A stretch of 64,000 nt of DNA. Origin: Tolypeutes matacus. Lineage: Eukaryota > Chordata > Mammalia > Cingulata > Chlamyphoridae. The stretch lies in assembly GCA_026826555.1 (NCBI GenBank), contig JAKSZT010054568.1:12985008-13049007 (forward strand), written 5' to 3'. A program made the position numbers and the translations under genes. Below the pieces are notes generated by a model. That model did not search any database, had not been told where the DNA came from, and saw only the letters and a program-made list of their open reading frames with translations. How positions within the stretch are numbered: position 1 is the first letter of the stretch; the number at the start of each line of letters is the position of its first letter. Positions 11,820 to 21,560 of the stretch are shown piece after piece.

Positions 11820-12494
11820 TGTGTCAGTCAGCCAAAGGGGTGCTGGTGCAAAGTACCAGGAATCCATTGGTTTTTTAAAGGGCATTTATTTGGGGCAGAA
11901 GCTTACAGTCACAAGGCCCTAAAAAGTCCAACTCAAGGTGCCATTCGAGGTATTTTCTCACCGAAGGCTATTGCCATGTGTTGGAGCAAGATGGCTGCCA
12001 TCTCTGCGAGGGCTCAGCCTTCCTCTTCCTCTTCCTCCTAAGGCTCCGTGGGCCCAGCTTCTTCCCATCTCAGCTGTGGGCTGGGGTCTCCTTTCTTTCT
12101 GGGCCTGCTCAGCTGCTCAGGGCCCTGGTCTCTTCAGCTGCAGGCTGTCAGGCGAACGGCTCAGCTCTCCCAGGGCCTCCGCTCTTTGGGCCTCCTCCTT
12201 TCTGTCACACGCAGGACCGAAATGGCCAGCTTCTCTCCTCTCCCCCGTCTGTGGGGTTCTCTTTCTTCCTGTGCCTTCTCCTGGGTCTCCTCCAGCGGGT
12301 CTCCATTTACACAGCCCAAGGGGGCGGGGACTCAGCCCGCAACCACGCCCTACTGACGTGGTCGAAGCAAAGGCCCCGAACTGATCTGAGTAAACTTAGA
12401 ATCTTTGGATTTAAATCAGTCAAAGGGCAGTTTACAAACAATCTATATTTCTTTTTGGGATCCATAAATAATATCAAACTGCCACAAGCTGCCA
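11820..12494 (-). mobile_element. ERVL-type LTR, same family as the 32.4 kb copy
   Basis: Begins 'tgtgtcagtcagccaaagg' and continues 'gggcatttatttggggcaga', 'tgttggagcaagatggctgc', 'gtcaggcgaacggctcagct', 'ggatccataaataatatc'. The same landmarks occur in the same order on the opposite strand at 32392-32899, where the ends and a target duplication are exact. The LTR therefore reads on the minus strand here. It is about 675 bp because of local expansions. No internal region is seen, and target duplications are not recognisable. Confidence 0.65.
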
Positions 12495-12499
12495 CTTCT

Positions 12500-12800
12500 C
12501 ATACTCAGTTTTTAAAAACCTGAAGAAAATCAATCGAAGTCGTTGTCTCCTGGCCTTCCCGGGAGATGCCTCCGAGGTCTGCGCCTCGGACCACCTTACT
12601 AGACTGAGCGCCCGCCCTTGCTCGGCCATCTGTCCTTTACGGAGCGCTGTCATGCCTCTGAGCGCGTGCGAGCTTGCGCCAGGCCTTACACCAGCGTCAC
12701 AGGCAGGCACCGCGTGCGGAGCTGGAAGCAGAGCCGGGTCCTCTTGGTCCAGGGCTGCCCTGCTTTGGCCTAATTACCGCCGACTGGTAAGCGCCGCCTT
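12500..12800. other. No recognised feature
   Basis: Unique-looking, mixed composition. No gene or repeat that I can support. Confidence 0.4.
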
Positions 12801-12960
12801 TCACAGTTAGCCCACAGTGCCCGGCTTACTCCTCAGGCAAGCCAGGGAGGCAGATGCTGTCATCTCCTCTTTAAAGTGGCGGGAAGGAATTTGCACAGGG
12901 TCACTTAGCTGTTAAGTGACCATTAGCTGAGACCGAGTCCAAACCTGTGTCATGTGGCTG
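12800..12960 (-). repeat. MIR SINE fragment
   Basis: 'catctcctctttaaagtggc', 'cacagggtcacttagctg' and 'gagtccaaacctgtgtcatg' match the MIR minus-strand order ('cccattttacagatgagg ... aaggtcacacagctagtaag ... ggattcgaacccaggtc'). Confidence 0.6.
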
Positions 12961-13019
12961 CACTCTGTGGGGATTTCGTCTGCAATGTTCAGATGATCGT
13001 GCAAGTTTCTGTAAGACAG

Positions 13020-13190
13020 GCGAGTCCTTCTCCTGGGCTCAAATCCTGGCTCTACCTCCTACCAGCTGGGGGACTCTGGGAAAGTCACTTAACTTCTCTG
13101 TGCCTATTTCTTCACCAGTAAAATGGGGATGAAAATGGCCTCTACCAGAAAGCATTGTGATCAGGACACACTGAGCTACCATTTGTGGAA
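13020..13190 (+). repeat. MIR SINE
   Basis: Clear core: 'ctcaaatcctggctctacct', 'gggaaagtcacttaacttct', 'gtaaaatggggatgaaaatg' and 'cattgtgatcaggaca', all in MIR order on the plus strand. Confidence 0.85.
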
Positions 13191-14845
13191 CATTTAGAGG
13201 AGAGCCTGGAAGTCAACGAGCTCCTTGGGCATAGCCCTGACCATGACCAGAATCATGGTTTTCACAGGACCCATCTTCTTCAGGAGAGGAGGTCAGCCTC
13301 TGGGAATCAGGTCACTGTAAACCAAGCTATGTCATTATTTATTTTCACTCGTATTTATTACAGAAATTATTTAAAGGCCCTGAGAAAAACAGCGTATGAC
13401 AGGTTAAAGAGGAAAGAAACCGAAGCCAGAAAACGTCGGCAAGACTAGAAGCGGTCTTAGCGCATTAAATTCGCGGCAGGAAGACCAGGGCACATCAGCA
13501 AGACCCGCTCCACAAAAGTGACTGAGCTTTGCAGCATCAGTGCGAGAGAAAGATGACCAGACTCCGAGAGAGATGCCCAGGGAGGCACGGCTCTCCCTTG
13601 CAGGGAGTTCAGACAGGAATGTCTCCTGCTGTTCCTAACGGGGCCTACAGCCACCACCCTGACAGCGATTCTTGAGGTGCCCCCAAGGCGGAGCACGTCC
13701 TCGTCAGCAGGCATCCGTCCCCTAAGAAGCCCCTGGCCCGAGAGGCCCACCAGGGAGGGCCAACCGCTCGGGGCGAGCGCGCCTGCCTCCACCAGGGCTC
13801 TGGCCTCCTCGCCCCTCGAGAAGCCCCTTCTTTCACTTCTGCGTTTGTTCTGTTTCAGGTTTGGCTGTAAAAATTAGCAAAGCCAAGGACTGTATCAAGC
13901 ACCAGGCGAGTGGCAGCAGCCTCCAGCTTCCCGGAGGCCAGCGGGGGCTCCTCTGCTCTCCTCGAGAGGCCCATGGGACTCGCAGGAGGCAGAGACCTCG
14001 CAGGTAGAGGCTCCCCCTGGGCCCCAGGGGCCGCGGCCCTCTGCACCCTCACTGGATAGCCAGGCTCGTCAGCCCCCACCGTCCCGCCTGGATCGGATGC
14101 ACCTGCATTTTCCTCAAGACCGTGCTCCTCTTAGTCCTCGACTTTGATTGGTTTTCTTGACATCGGCAAAGCTTGTCCTGTCCCTGCCGTGCCCCTCAGG
14201 GCAGCCCTCAGCTCTGCGTGGGTCCAGCCTTCCCAAAGAGCACACAGTTCACGCAACCCCATCGCATGCCGAAACGATTTACACAGCCACAGCTGCACTG
14301 AGTGAAGCCTTCCATCCCGCACTCCCCCAGCGGCCTCCTCCAGCCTCTGAGCCCTTTGATGTTCCTTGCCACAGCTTCCTGGTTTTAAAATCCAGATTCC
14401 TAGCTTATCTCCTCTTTCCCGTGACTTTCTTGAAATAAAATCCATGCAACTGCTCCTTAATACCAAATGAACGAGTAAATAAATACCTGGAAGATTTCCT
14501 TGGGGGACGGGGCCACGGGAGGAGCCCCTCCTATGAAGGCGCCCGATCCAGGAGCAAGGTAGCAGCAGCAGATGAGCGCAGGCAGGAGGGCTCGTGAGCC
14601 AGGCAGGACAGGACGGCGAGGCAGCGAGGCTGCTGGGAAACCTGGCCACTGCGCCGCACTTGGTGCTGGACGTCCCGCCGGCACAGGGACCAGGAAGCAG
14701 GGTGGTCGCGCAGCTCCCCAAGTCTAAGCTGCGCGAGCTCATCGGTCGACAGCGGACACCAAGGGCGGCGTTTCGTCTGGCTCTTGGCGGCACCACACCT
14801 CAGGGGCACCGTGCCACGCAATGAGGAGCGTGGCTGAAGCACGGG
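13190..14845. other. Unique sequence, no gene supported
   Basis: A frame at 13185-13448 ends in a basic, lysine/arginine-rich tail of about 25 residues and is preceded near 13362 by an acceptor-like 'tatttattacag'. I do not recognise a protein, so it is not called. A 221-codon minus-strand frame at 14131-14796 lies in GC-rich sequence and also lacks any recognisable domain. Confidence 0.45.
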
Positions 14846-14849
14846 CTTT

Positions 14850-15640
14850 ACAGGCGTGAAAATGGCAAACCCACATCGCTTCTTGAAAAAGGCAGATCTC
14901 CACGAGAAACTGAAGAGATAAAAAGATGGTGAGCATGAGAGAGTCACTGATGGGAATGTAAGATAGTGCAGCCATTCTGCAAAAAGCGGCAATTTCTTTA
15001 AAAAGAAAAAAAACAACAACTAAGTGGGCAAGTACCCCACAGCCCCGCCTGCAAGCCTGGACATTTAACGTTGAGTCCAGAGAAATGAAAACTTATGTTC
15101 ACGCAAAAACCTGTACAGAAATGTTGACAGCAGCTTCGCTTGTAACGACTGAAAACTGGAAACAACCCAGAGGCCTCTGAACAGGTGAGCAGTTAACAGA
15201 GCGTGGTCCTTCCCCACGGGGATGCTGCCAGAAATGAAAAGGAGCAAGCTCGTGGAGCTCGCAGAGACCTGATGATCTCCAGAAAATGACGCTGGGCGTC
15301 AAGAGCCAGTCCTCAAAGTGTGCGTTCACTTACATAATGTGACTTGAAACGAGAAAAGCGCAGAAAGGAGAGCTGACGGCAGGGTGCGGGGGTGGAGGAG
15401 GGACATGGGCGTGGCTGTGAAAGGGCAGAATGCAGGACCCTGGCGGCGGGAGGTGGTTTGTCTCCACCGTAAGACGCCGACATCCTGGCTGTGGCAGGAC
15501 ACTGTGGTTTTGCAAGGTGTTACCATTTGGGGAAACTGATTAAAGGGGACGTGGCCTCTTTCTGTGTTGTTTTCCACAATTGCATATAAATCTGTAATTA
15601 TCTCAAAATAAAAGTTTATTTTTTTTAAAAAAATTAATCA
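14850..15640 (+). mobile_element. 5'-truncated L1 LINE 3' end
   Basis: Plus-strand order: 'gagtcactgatgggaatgta', 'gaaatgttgacagcagcttc', 'ctgaaaactggaaacaaccc', 'tacataatgtgacttgaaac', then 'tctgtaattatctcaaaata' and an A-rich tail at 15600-15640. This is the 3' untranslated end of an old mammalian L1. No ORF2 function remains. Confidence 0.75.
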
Positions 15641-15654
15641 TTAAAATGTTACAG

Positions 15655-16175
15655 CCGTCTTAAAAATTGGTCTCTCAGTTTCTTACAAACTTATACATGT
15701 AAGTCTACTGGCACACGCAGAGTTACCCACATACCTAAGTATGCAAATACTTGTGGCAGCTTCCACCATAATCTCCCCAAAATGGACACAACCCAAATGC
15801 ACGTGAGCTGGTGAATGGGCGCGCGAACTCTTGTGCCCTCACACCGCGGCACGACACCAGCAACGGAAAGGAGCTGCGTGCCACGGCGCGGCCGAGCGCA
15901 AAGGCACCGTGTGCGTGGAAGGCAGGCTGCACCTCGCACCGCGTGCTCTCGTGTGAGTTACCACAGAGCAGATCCGCCGTGTCCTGAGGCTGGGGCGCAG
16001 GGGGCAGGAGTCCCCACAGCGGGGCCGGCAGAGACAGTTTGCGGTAGAAATGGGACAGGAATGTTTTATCTTGACTGTGGAATTGGTTATAAGTCTTGTT
16101 GTTTTCAGAACTCAGAACTGTATACCTAAAAAGGGAGAAATTTGATGCATGTGAATTATGCCTCAAGAAACCTGA
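15655..16175 (+). mobile_element. Second L1 3' end, strongly GC-shifted
   Basis: Starts with L1-like 'atacctaagtatgcaaatac' and 'aatggacacaacccaaatgc', ends with 'gaactgtatacctaaaaagg' and 'aattatgcctcaagaaacct'. The middle (15800-15960), normally AT-rich in L1, is here packed with CpG: 20 counted by eye in 15781-15960. It abuts the L1 end at 14850-15640, so the two are tandem independent insertions or one disrupted copy. Confidence 0.65.
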
Positions 16176-16480
16176 CTTTAAAATGAGATACCCTGGGGCG
16201 TCTCAGCCTTACTGCTCTGCCGTCCTGAATTCCATTGCCATAAATTTCTGGTAACTTCCTCGAGCCCTGGTTAAAGGCAGATGCCTTCCCTCCTGGCGAG
16301 CATGCCCTGCTCCCACTTCGTCTCCCACCGTGCCCAGCCCAGGCAGAGCTGGTGGCTCCCACGCTTGTTTCTCCCACTGACTGGGGGAGCAGGACAAAGT
16401 CTTCCTCATCTCACAGCCTTTACTCCTAACCCCGTACCTGGAATATAATAGGACTTTAATATATATTTTCAAATGAATCG
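16175..16480. other. No recognised feature
   Basis: Unique stretch ending in a short AT-rich segment ('ggactttaatatatattttc'). Nothing is assignable. Confidence 0.4.
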
Positions 16481-16545
16481 GGAAAGGAAAGAAGGGAGGG
16501 AGGAAGGAGGGGAGGGAGGGAGGGAGGGAGGGAAATACGAGGTTG
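16480..16545 (+). repeat. (GGGA)n/(GGAA)n purine microsatellite
   Basis: Almost uninterrupted GGAA/GGGA units, about 65 bp, with more than four GGG runs at 16508-16531. It is a purine strand capable of triplex or quadruplex formation on general grounds. Confidence 0.9.
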
Positions 16546-16744
16546 GGAGGTAGGAAGGACAGAAGTACCACTGTAATTAAGGAAGAGAGCACTGAACAAC
16601 GTGGGGGCTGTGCTTACAGAGAAACACGGGGCTTTGGGGCACAGAGGCTGCCACTCAGCCTGGGCGGTGGGAGCTGCTGGAGCGGCTGCTGGGTATGAGC
16701 TCGACAGGTGAGGAGAGTGAAGAAAGCTCCAGGTAGGAGACCTA

Positions 16745-17165
16745 TGTTAGTTCCGGGTGCTGCCCCAGCAAACTGCCAAGGCAGATTCATTATCGTGCAG
16801 TTCTGCAGGTCTGAAGTCTGGCCCGAGCCTCCGTGGGCTGCAGACGAGGTGCCTGCAGGGCTGAGCTCCCCCTGGGCCCCAGGCTCACTCAGGTTGTCGT
16901 CAGAAGTCCGTTCCTCCTGGCTGCTTGCTGGCTGCCAGCAGAGGCCCATTCCCAGTTTCTAGAAGCTTCCTATAGTCCTGGCTCGGCACCTAGCTCCATG
17001 TTCCAAGCCAGCAATGGCGGGACAAGCCCTTTCACGCTTGGAATCCTCCTGCCTCTTCTGCCATCTGTGTCGCTTCCGTCCACTCTTCCACCTTTCTCTT
17101 CAACCCACAAGAGCCCACCTGGGAAACGCAGGACTGCCTGCCTGTGTTACAGTCCATAACCTTCA
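16745..17165 (-). mobile_element. MaLR (MLT1/MST-like) LTR
   Basis: 'tgttagttccgggtgctgcc', 'cagattcattatcgtgcagt', 'ctgcaggtctgaagtctggc', then 'gcctcttctgccatctgtgt' follow the reverse-complement order of MLT1-type LTRs ('tagtttgctagggctgcc ... cagttctggaggctagaagtc ...'). Solo and GC-shifted; the ends are approximate. Confidence 0.65.
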
Positions 17166-18240
17166 CTGCTCTGCAAACGTCTCTACCCATCAGGGCCCAG
17201 GGGTGTGAGCTCGTCCACACTCACAAGGCCGCGTCGTCAAAGCGCGACAGCATCGCGGCTGCAGGCAACTGCAAGCCCCTCGGTGCTGCCACTGAGCTGC
17301 GTTTCACTAACTCGAGAAGTGTGCAAAGCCATTCAAAGGGAAGGGATGTTGCTGGAGCCCAGGGATACGGCCACTGGCCCCCGCGAGAGGCGCAGTGCGC
17401 TGAAAGCTGCCGAGCCAGCCATCATCCGCTCCGCTTCGCAAAAACCCAGCTGTGAGCCCAGACACCAAACTCCTGGAGCAGGACTGTTTTAAGGCAGCTG
17501 TCCAACCAAGCCAGCTTCTTTCATACTCATTTATTTAGACTAGCATCAAATGAAAAGAGGAAATGTTTGAAACCCCGTAGAATTCTCACGTCTGAAAAGT
17601 ACCCGCCTGGTTCCCTTTGTGCTCGATGCTCTCGCCCCAGCCTTGGAGCACAGGCCCATGCGTGGAGGGGTCTCAGGAGCGCTGTCGAGTCACGGAAGAG
17701 AGCACAGGAGGGCCGCTGGCAGGCAGGCGGGGCGCGCGGTGCCCCGGTGTGAACCGGTCAGAGCGGCTTCCTGAGGCTGCTCGGATCGCCCCCTGCTCCC
17801 TCAGCAGCCGCTGTGATTCGCACCTGCTGCCCTAGAACACTGCCCATCTGACCGACAGGGAGGGCTGGGGTCTGCCGTGTCCCGTGCAGGGCCAGGGCCG
17901 TGTCTGGAGAGGGGTGGCTTCAAGGTGGTGCCCTGAAGACGTGGCCCCGGGAGCCTGTCACGCGGGAGCCCTCCGCCTCCTGGAGGGCGACGGAAGGCGT
18001 CACATGCTAGGAACAGACTCAGACTGTCCGTGAGAATTGGCAGCTCAAGATCAGGACAGGCTTGATTGTGCGTCTCACTGGAGAGAAGGAGAATCTCAGG
18101 AGTAGAGATTCTGCTGAGTTTTTACAGGAACCATCCCCTTAAAGCTGAATGAGGGAAGGAGCCACTGGCACCTTCTAGAACTGAAGGTCTCCCCCTGAAA
18201 TTAATGAAGCAGAGGCAGGCACTGCTCCCAGGCAGCAGTT
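17165..18240. other. Unique sequence, no gene seen
   Basis: GC-rich at 17150-18000, then AT-richer. Short frames on both strands, none recognisable. Confidence 0.5.
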
Positions 18241-18246
18241 CTTAAA

Positions 18247-18925
18247 TTTCTAAGCAGGAAAGAGATTTCACCCTTGAAATGTAAATACAATACTTTCTAC
18301 TTCATTCTTTTCAAACACAACTTGGCTCTGAAAGTTGGCCTATTGAAAGGAAAGCTGTCTTCGCCAACATGTCCGAATCATGCAGCTGTAAATTCATTCA
18401 GCAAATAGCTATTATTTCCTATTTATATAAACATTTCTCTTTTCCAAGTTCCAAGAACTGTGAAAACCTTCAAGAATTAGGCTGTGCCAATGTATTTTAA
18501 ACGGGCTGCCAATGGTAATAAAAATGCAGTTGTTCTTAAATGACAGCATTTCATGGAGTTCTTTTTGTTTAAGTAACTTGTATTAAGACTCAAGTTCAAG
18601 TTGAAAAAAAATCTCAAGGAGAAATTCTTGTAATTTGGTAGTTATAGAAAAAAAAAGAATGTCACCTGTTTCCAAACGCTAAATGTTTACAGAAAGCCTA
18701 AGAACTGTGGAGTTCACATTGCACGTTAACTGGAAGCCATGAATCTTCTACCTTCATCCAAGTTCTACCACCTAAGCAGGTCCTACCTGTCTGCTGGTTC
18801 CACCACCTGAGCAGGTCCTACCTTCCCAGTGGTTCCGCCACCTGAGCAGGTCCTACCTTCCCAGTGGTTCACCACTTCTCTGATGGCTACACAAGGAGAG
18901 TGACCTTTAAAAGTCCATGACTCTG
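18247..18925 (+). repeat. Dispersed segment, copy A (shared with 20363-20605)
   Basis: Bases 18247-18300 match 20363-20415 with about six differences over 54 bp. A second shared block follows in the same order ('ctctgatggctacacaagga' near 18887 versus 'ctctgatggctgcgtaagga' near 20565). The spacing is longer here (about 590 bp against 150), partly because the 35-bp minisatellite lies inside. The family is not recognised. Confidence 0.6.
18769..18871. repeat. 35-bp minisatellite, about three copies
   Basis: The unit 'ccacctgagcaggtcctacc' followed by 'ttcccagtggttccg' repeats at 18769, 18804 and 18839 with few changes. Confidence 0.85.
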
Positions 18926-19204
18926 TGAATTCTTTGCAAAAAGTATAAAGAACCAAAATGCATTCTATAGCCCTAGAGATATATGTAATCCCAGTAATAA
19001 ACAATGCCCTCCCCCTGCCAAAATATGCAATTTCTTTGGAAAAATGAATCTCTTCTAAGAAAGTATGGAAAGCATTCTCCTATCGGCCCTTCTGGAGGTG
19101 CTGCATGCGGATTTCTGCCTGAACTCTGCCTGGACTTGGGCCCTGCATCCAGATGTCGTCATCTGGCTCAAGTGCCGCCAGAGCACTGGTTTAAAGAGAT
19201 GAAA

Positions 19205-19600
19205 GCTGAGGCATGTGATTAATGGGGAAGAATCCCAGGTCTCAGAGAATCTCCTGTCCAAAGCCTTTATCTGCACTGACTGTTCAGAAGATAAGGAGCT
19301 TTCAAATAGAAAGGATGGCCAGGGCAAGTCCTCACCTTATGCCTGCCTGCTCAGCCAGCCGGGAGGGTTCTGGCTCCAAACACCTCTGAGGCTGTCTCCT
19401 GAGACCCCCTGGCCCACGTGCCCCTTTTCCATGCTTTCGTAGCTCATCTCCCTGCCTCCAGACTTCCCCTTTCTAAGCCATCCTCCCTAGGAACAGAAAG
19501 CTGACAATATCACCTCCCAGCTGAAAAACGTTCCATGGCAACCCTGCAGACTGAAGAATAAACTCTCTAGCACGACTTTCCACAATGTCTGCTTTATACG
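19205..19600 (+). repeat. Probable L2 fragment (19450-19595) and unassigned flank
   Basis: 'ctccctgcctccagacttcc', 'gctgaaaaacgttccatggc' and 'cagactgaagaataaactct' follow the older part of an L2 3' region ('tctccctgcctccagtctc ... cttcaatggctcccc ... caggataaagtcc'). The 5' 240 bp are unassigned. Confidence 0.5.
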
Positions 19601-19606
19601 CTGCTC

Positions 19607-19755
19607 TAGGGCTGCCAGATTTAGCCAATAAAAACACAGGATGTCCAGTTAAATTTGAATTTAGTAGAGGCATGCTCCGTGCAGCATTGTGGACATACTC
19701 GCGGAAGAATCCCTCACGTGTACGTGAAACTTGAAGCTGCCTGGGCATCCTGACT
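19607..19755. repeat. Hairpin MITE, MER53-like
   Basis: 'gctgccagatttagccaata', 'cacaggatgtccagttaaat' and the self-complementary return 'ttgaagctgcctgggcatcc' fit a familiar palindromic mammalian element. The name MER53 is from memory. One arm is more decayed than the other. Confidence 0.55.
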
Positions 19756-20360
19756 CACCTGGACCCCTGCTCAAGGATACTGCCGAGCCGTACGCCCACC
19801 TGCCCTCGCATCCATGCCACCTCCATGCCGACGCGCCCCGCCTCCTCCCTTCAAGGCAGCCCGTCCGTGACGCGTCATGACAGTGCCCCCCACTGCCGCC
19901 GCCCGCTCCTCCTCTCTGCTCCCCGCTCGCCACAGCGCTGCGAGTCCCACTGAGTCACTTTCCTCCACTCGCTGGGAGGCCCTGCAAGTGCAGGGCCAGA
20001 CCTTTGCCCGATTTTGAACCCCGAACCCCTAGTGCAGCCCTGGGTAGGTGAGAGAAGACAGTTCAGTAAATAACAGGATTTCAACACACATCGCCCCACT
20101 CCCCATCGCAGTGGAATCTAAGAGGAAAAACGTCATCTAACGAGTCACTCAAATCCTTTTGACCAGGAAAAACAGCGAAGGAGCCCCAGAGGCCCGCATG
20201 GCCTCCCAGAGGCCACACCTCCCAGCGCCACCAGCCCAGCCAGCAGGGGCTGCAGCGCCCCGAGAGGAGGGCCATGATCAGATTCACCCCCACTCCACGG
20301 GCGCTAACCATGGCAGCCCCCTGGGGAGCAGGGATTGCCTCTGTCCTGAGCAACTGCTGG
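19755..20360. other. No recognised feature
   Basis: GC-rich unique sequence. The minus-strand frames at 19661-19968 are rich in Gly/Arg because of base composition and have no family match that I recognise. Confidence 0.45.
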
Positions 20361-20362
20361 GT

Positions 20363-20605
20363 TTTCTAAGAAGGAAAGAGATTTCATTCTTGAAATTAAA
20401 TGCAATACTTTTTACTGCCCTCACCTGCACGTCCCACGGCACGCTGCCAGCCCCTCCACGGCCGGCGGCCTCCTTGGCCATGAGCCAGCTCCAGCAGCCC
20501 ATGGTCAGCCCCAGCAGGAACCGGCCTGCTCCTCCTTGTCAGCCCACCCCATCTGCTCACCCCTCTGATGGCTGCGTAAGGAACATGCCTGCCTGAGTCC
20601 TGAAA
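20363..20605 (+). repeat. Dispersed segment, copy B (shared with 18247-18925)
   Basis: See copy A: two blocks in the same order and orientation, about 2.1 kb apart. This copy is the more compact one. The ~150 bp between the blocks is GC-rich and shows no obvious match to copy A. Confidence 0.6.
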
Positions 20606-20624
20606 GCAGAAGGCTGTCTTGGCC

Positions 20625-20690
20625 TCCTGTATATCATCTGTAGCTTGTTCACAGTGGGTTTTTTGTTGGATGAATGAATGAATGAATCTT
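20625..20690 (+). repeat. L2-type tail with (TGAA)n
   Basis: 'ttttttgttggatgaatgaa' and further GAAT units are typical of the L2 terminus. Confidence 0.5.
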
Positions 20691-21560
20691 GCTCACGCAC
20701 CAGCCACTCATGGTAAATCTAATGAGGGTGTGGCCCTGGGCCTGTGGGAATGACCAAAGCATAATCCCCAACTGCAAGGAATTCGAAACCTACGGTGTCA
20801 CCACCACCAGACTGAGCCCTTCCTGGAATCTATTCAAAGAAAAACCCGGTAAGTCAAACAAAGGACAGTCTTTTTAAAGAAGGGACATCTTGGCTTCTTG
20901 CTCCCTCTCCCAAGGTTAAGCATATTCCTGGGTCTGAACTTCCTCACACACACGGCCTCCTCTGCACGTGGTCTCTCTGTGACCCAAGGAAGCAAGAGGG
21001 GCAGAGAGCCTGGAGGCTGCACTGGACATCACAAATGTGGCTTAGCTTGCTTCTTGACAAAAGCAACTAAATGAGTCAGGACCACACCTTGTTTTATTGT
21101 GTGCACTTGTGTCTTAAATTTCCAAATATTACAAAGCTCGGGTATGGCTCCATCAGAAAGAAAATACAGGGGCGATTTTGTTTAAGTCCATGACCTGGAC
21201 CACTGGGCACCCCTGCAAGGCAACCTCCGCTGGCCCCCGACCTCTGCCGCCTCAGGGCCCCAGCGGGCTCTGGAGACAGGTACTGTCACCCACGTGCTGA
21301 GAGGGACCTGCTGCTCAGGAGCGAGCGCCTTTCCCAGACTCACCCCGCTAAGAGTTTCGGTCTGTCCGAAACTGAGTCCTGTCTCTCTCCAAAGCCCGCG
21401 TCCTCCGCTTGCACCAAAGCTTCTCGCGGCAGTGGGGGGAGTGACGGCCCATCACTCAATCAACGGGTATCTTTGGAGCACCTGCTGTGAGCGAGGCAAG
21501 CGCCACATGCTAAGAGGTGAGCAAGGTCCAGACGGAACACGCTAGAACTCGGCGACGAGC
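20690..21560. other. Unique sequence with a short ancient-repeat fragment
   Basis: The only recognisable piece is 'ctttggagcacctgctgtga' near 21470, the start of an old mammalian repeat ('tattgagcacctactatgtg'). Otherwise unassigned. Confidence 0.4.

Noticed and set aside
13362..13448. Possible exon: acceptor-like 'tatttattacag' followed by a Lys/Arg-rich frame to a stop
   Set aside because: Only about 27 codons, with no recognisable protein and no partner exon. The signal is too weak to call.
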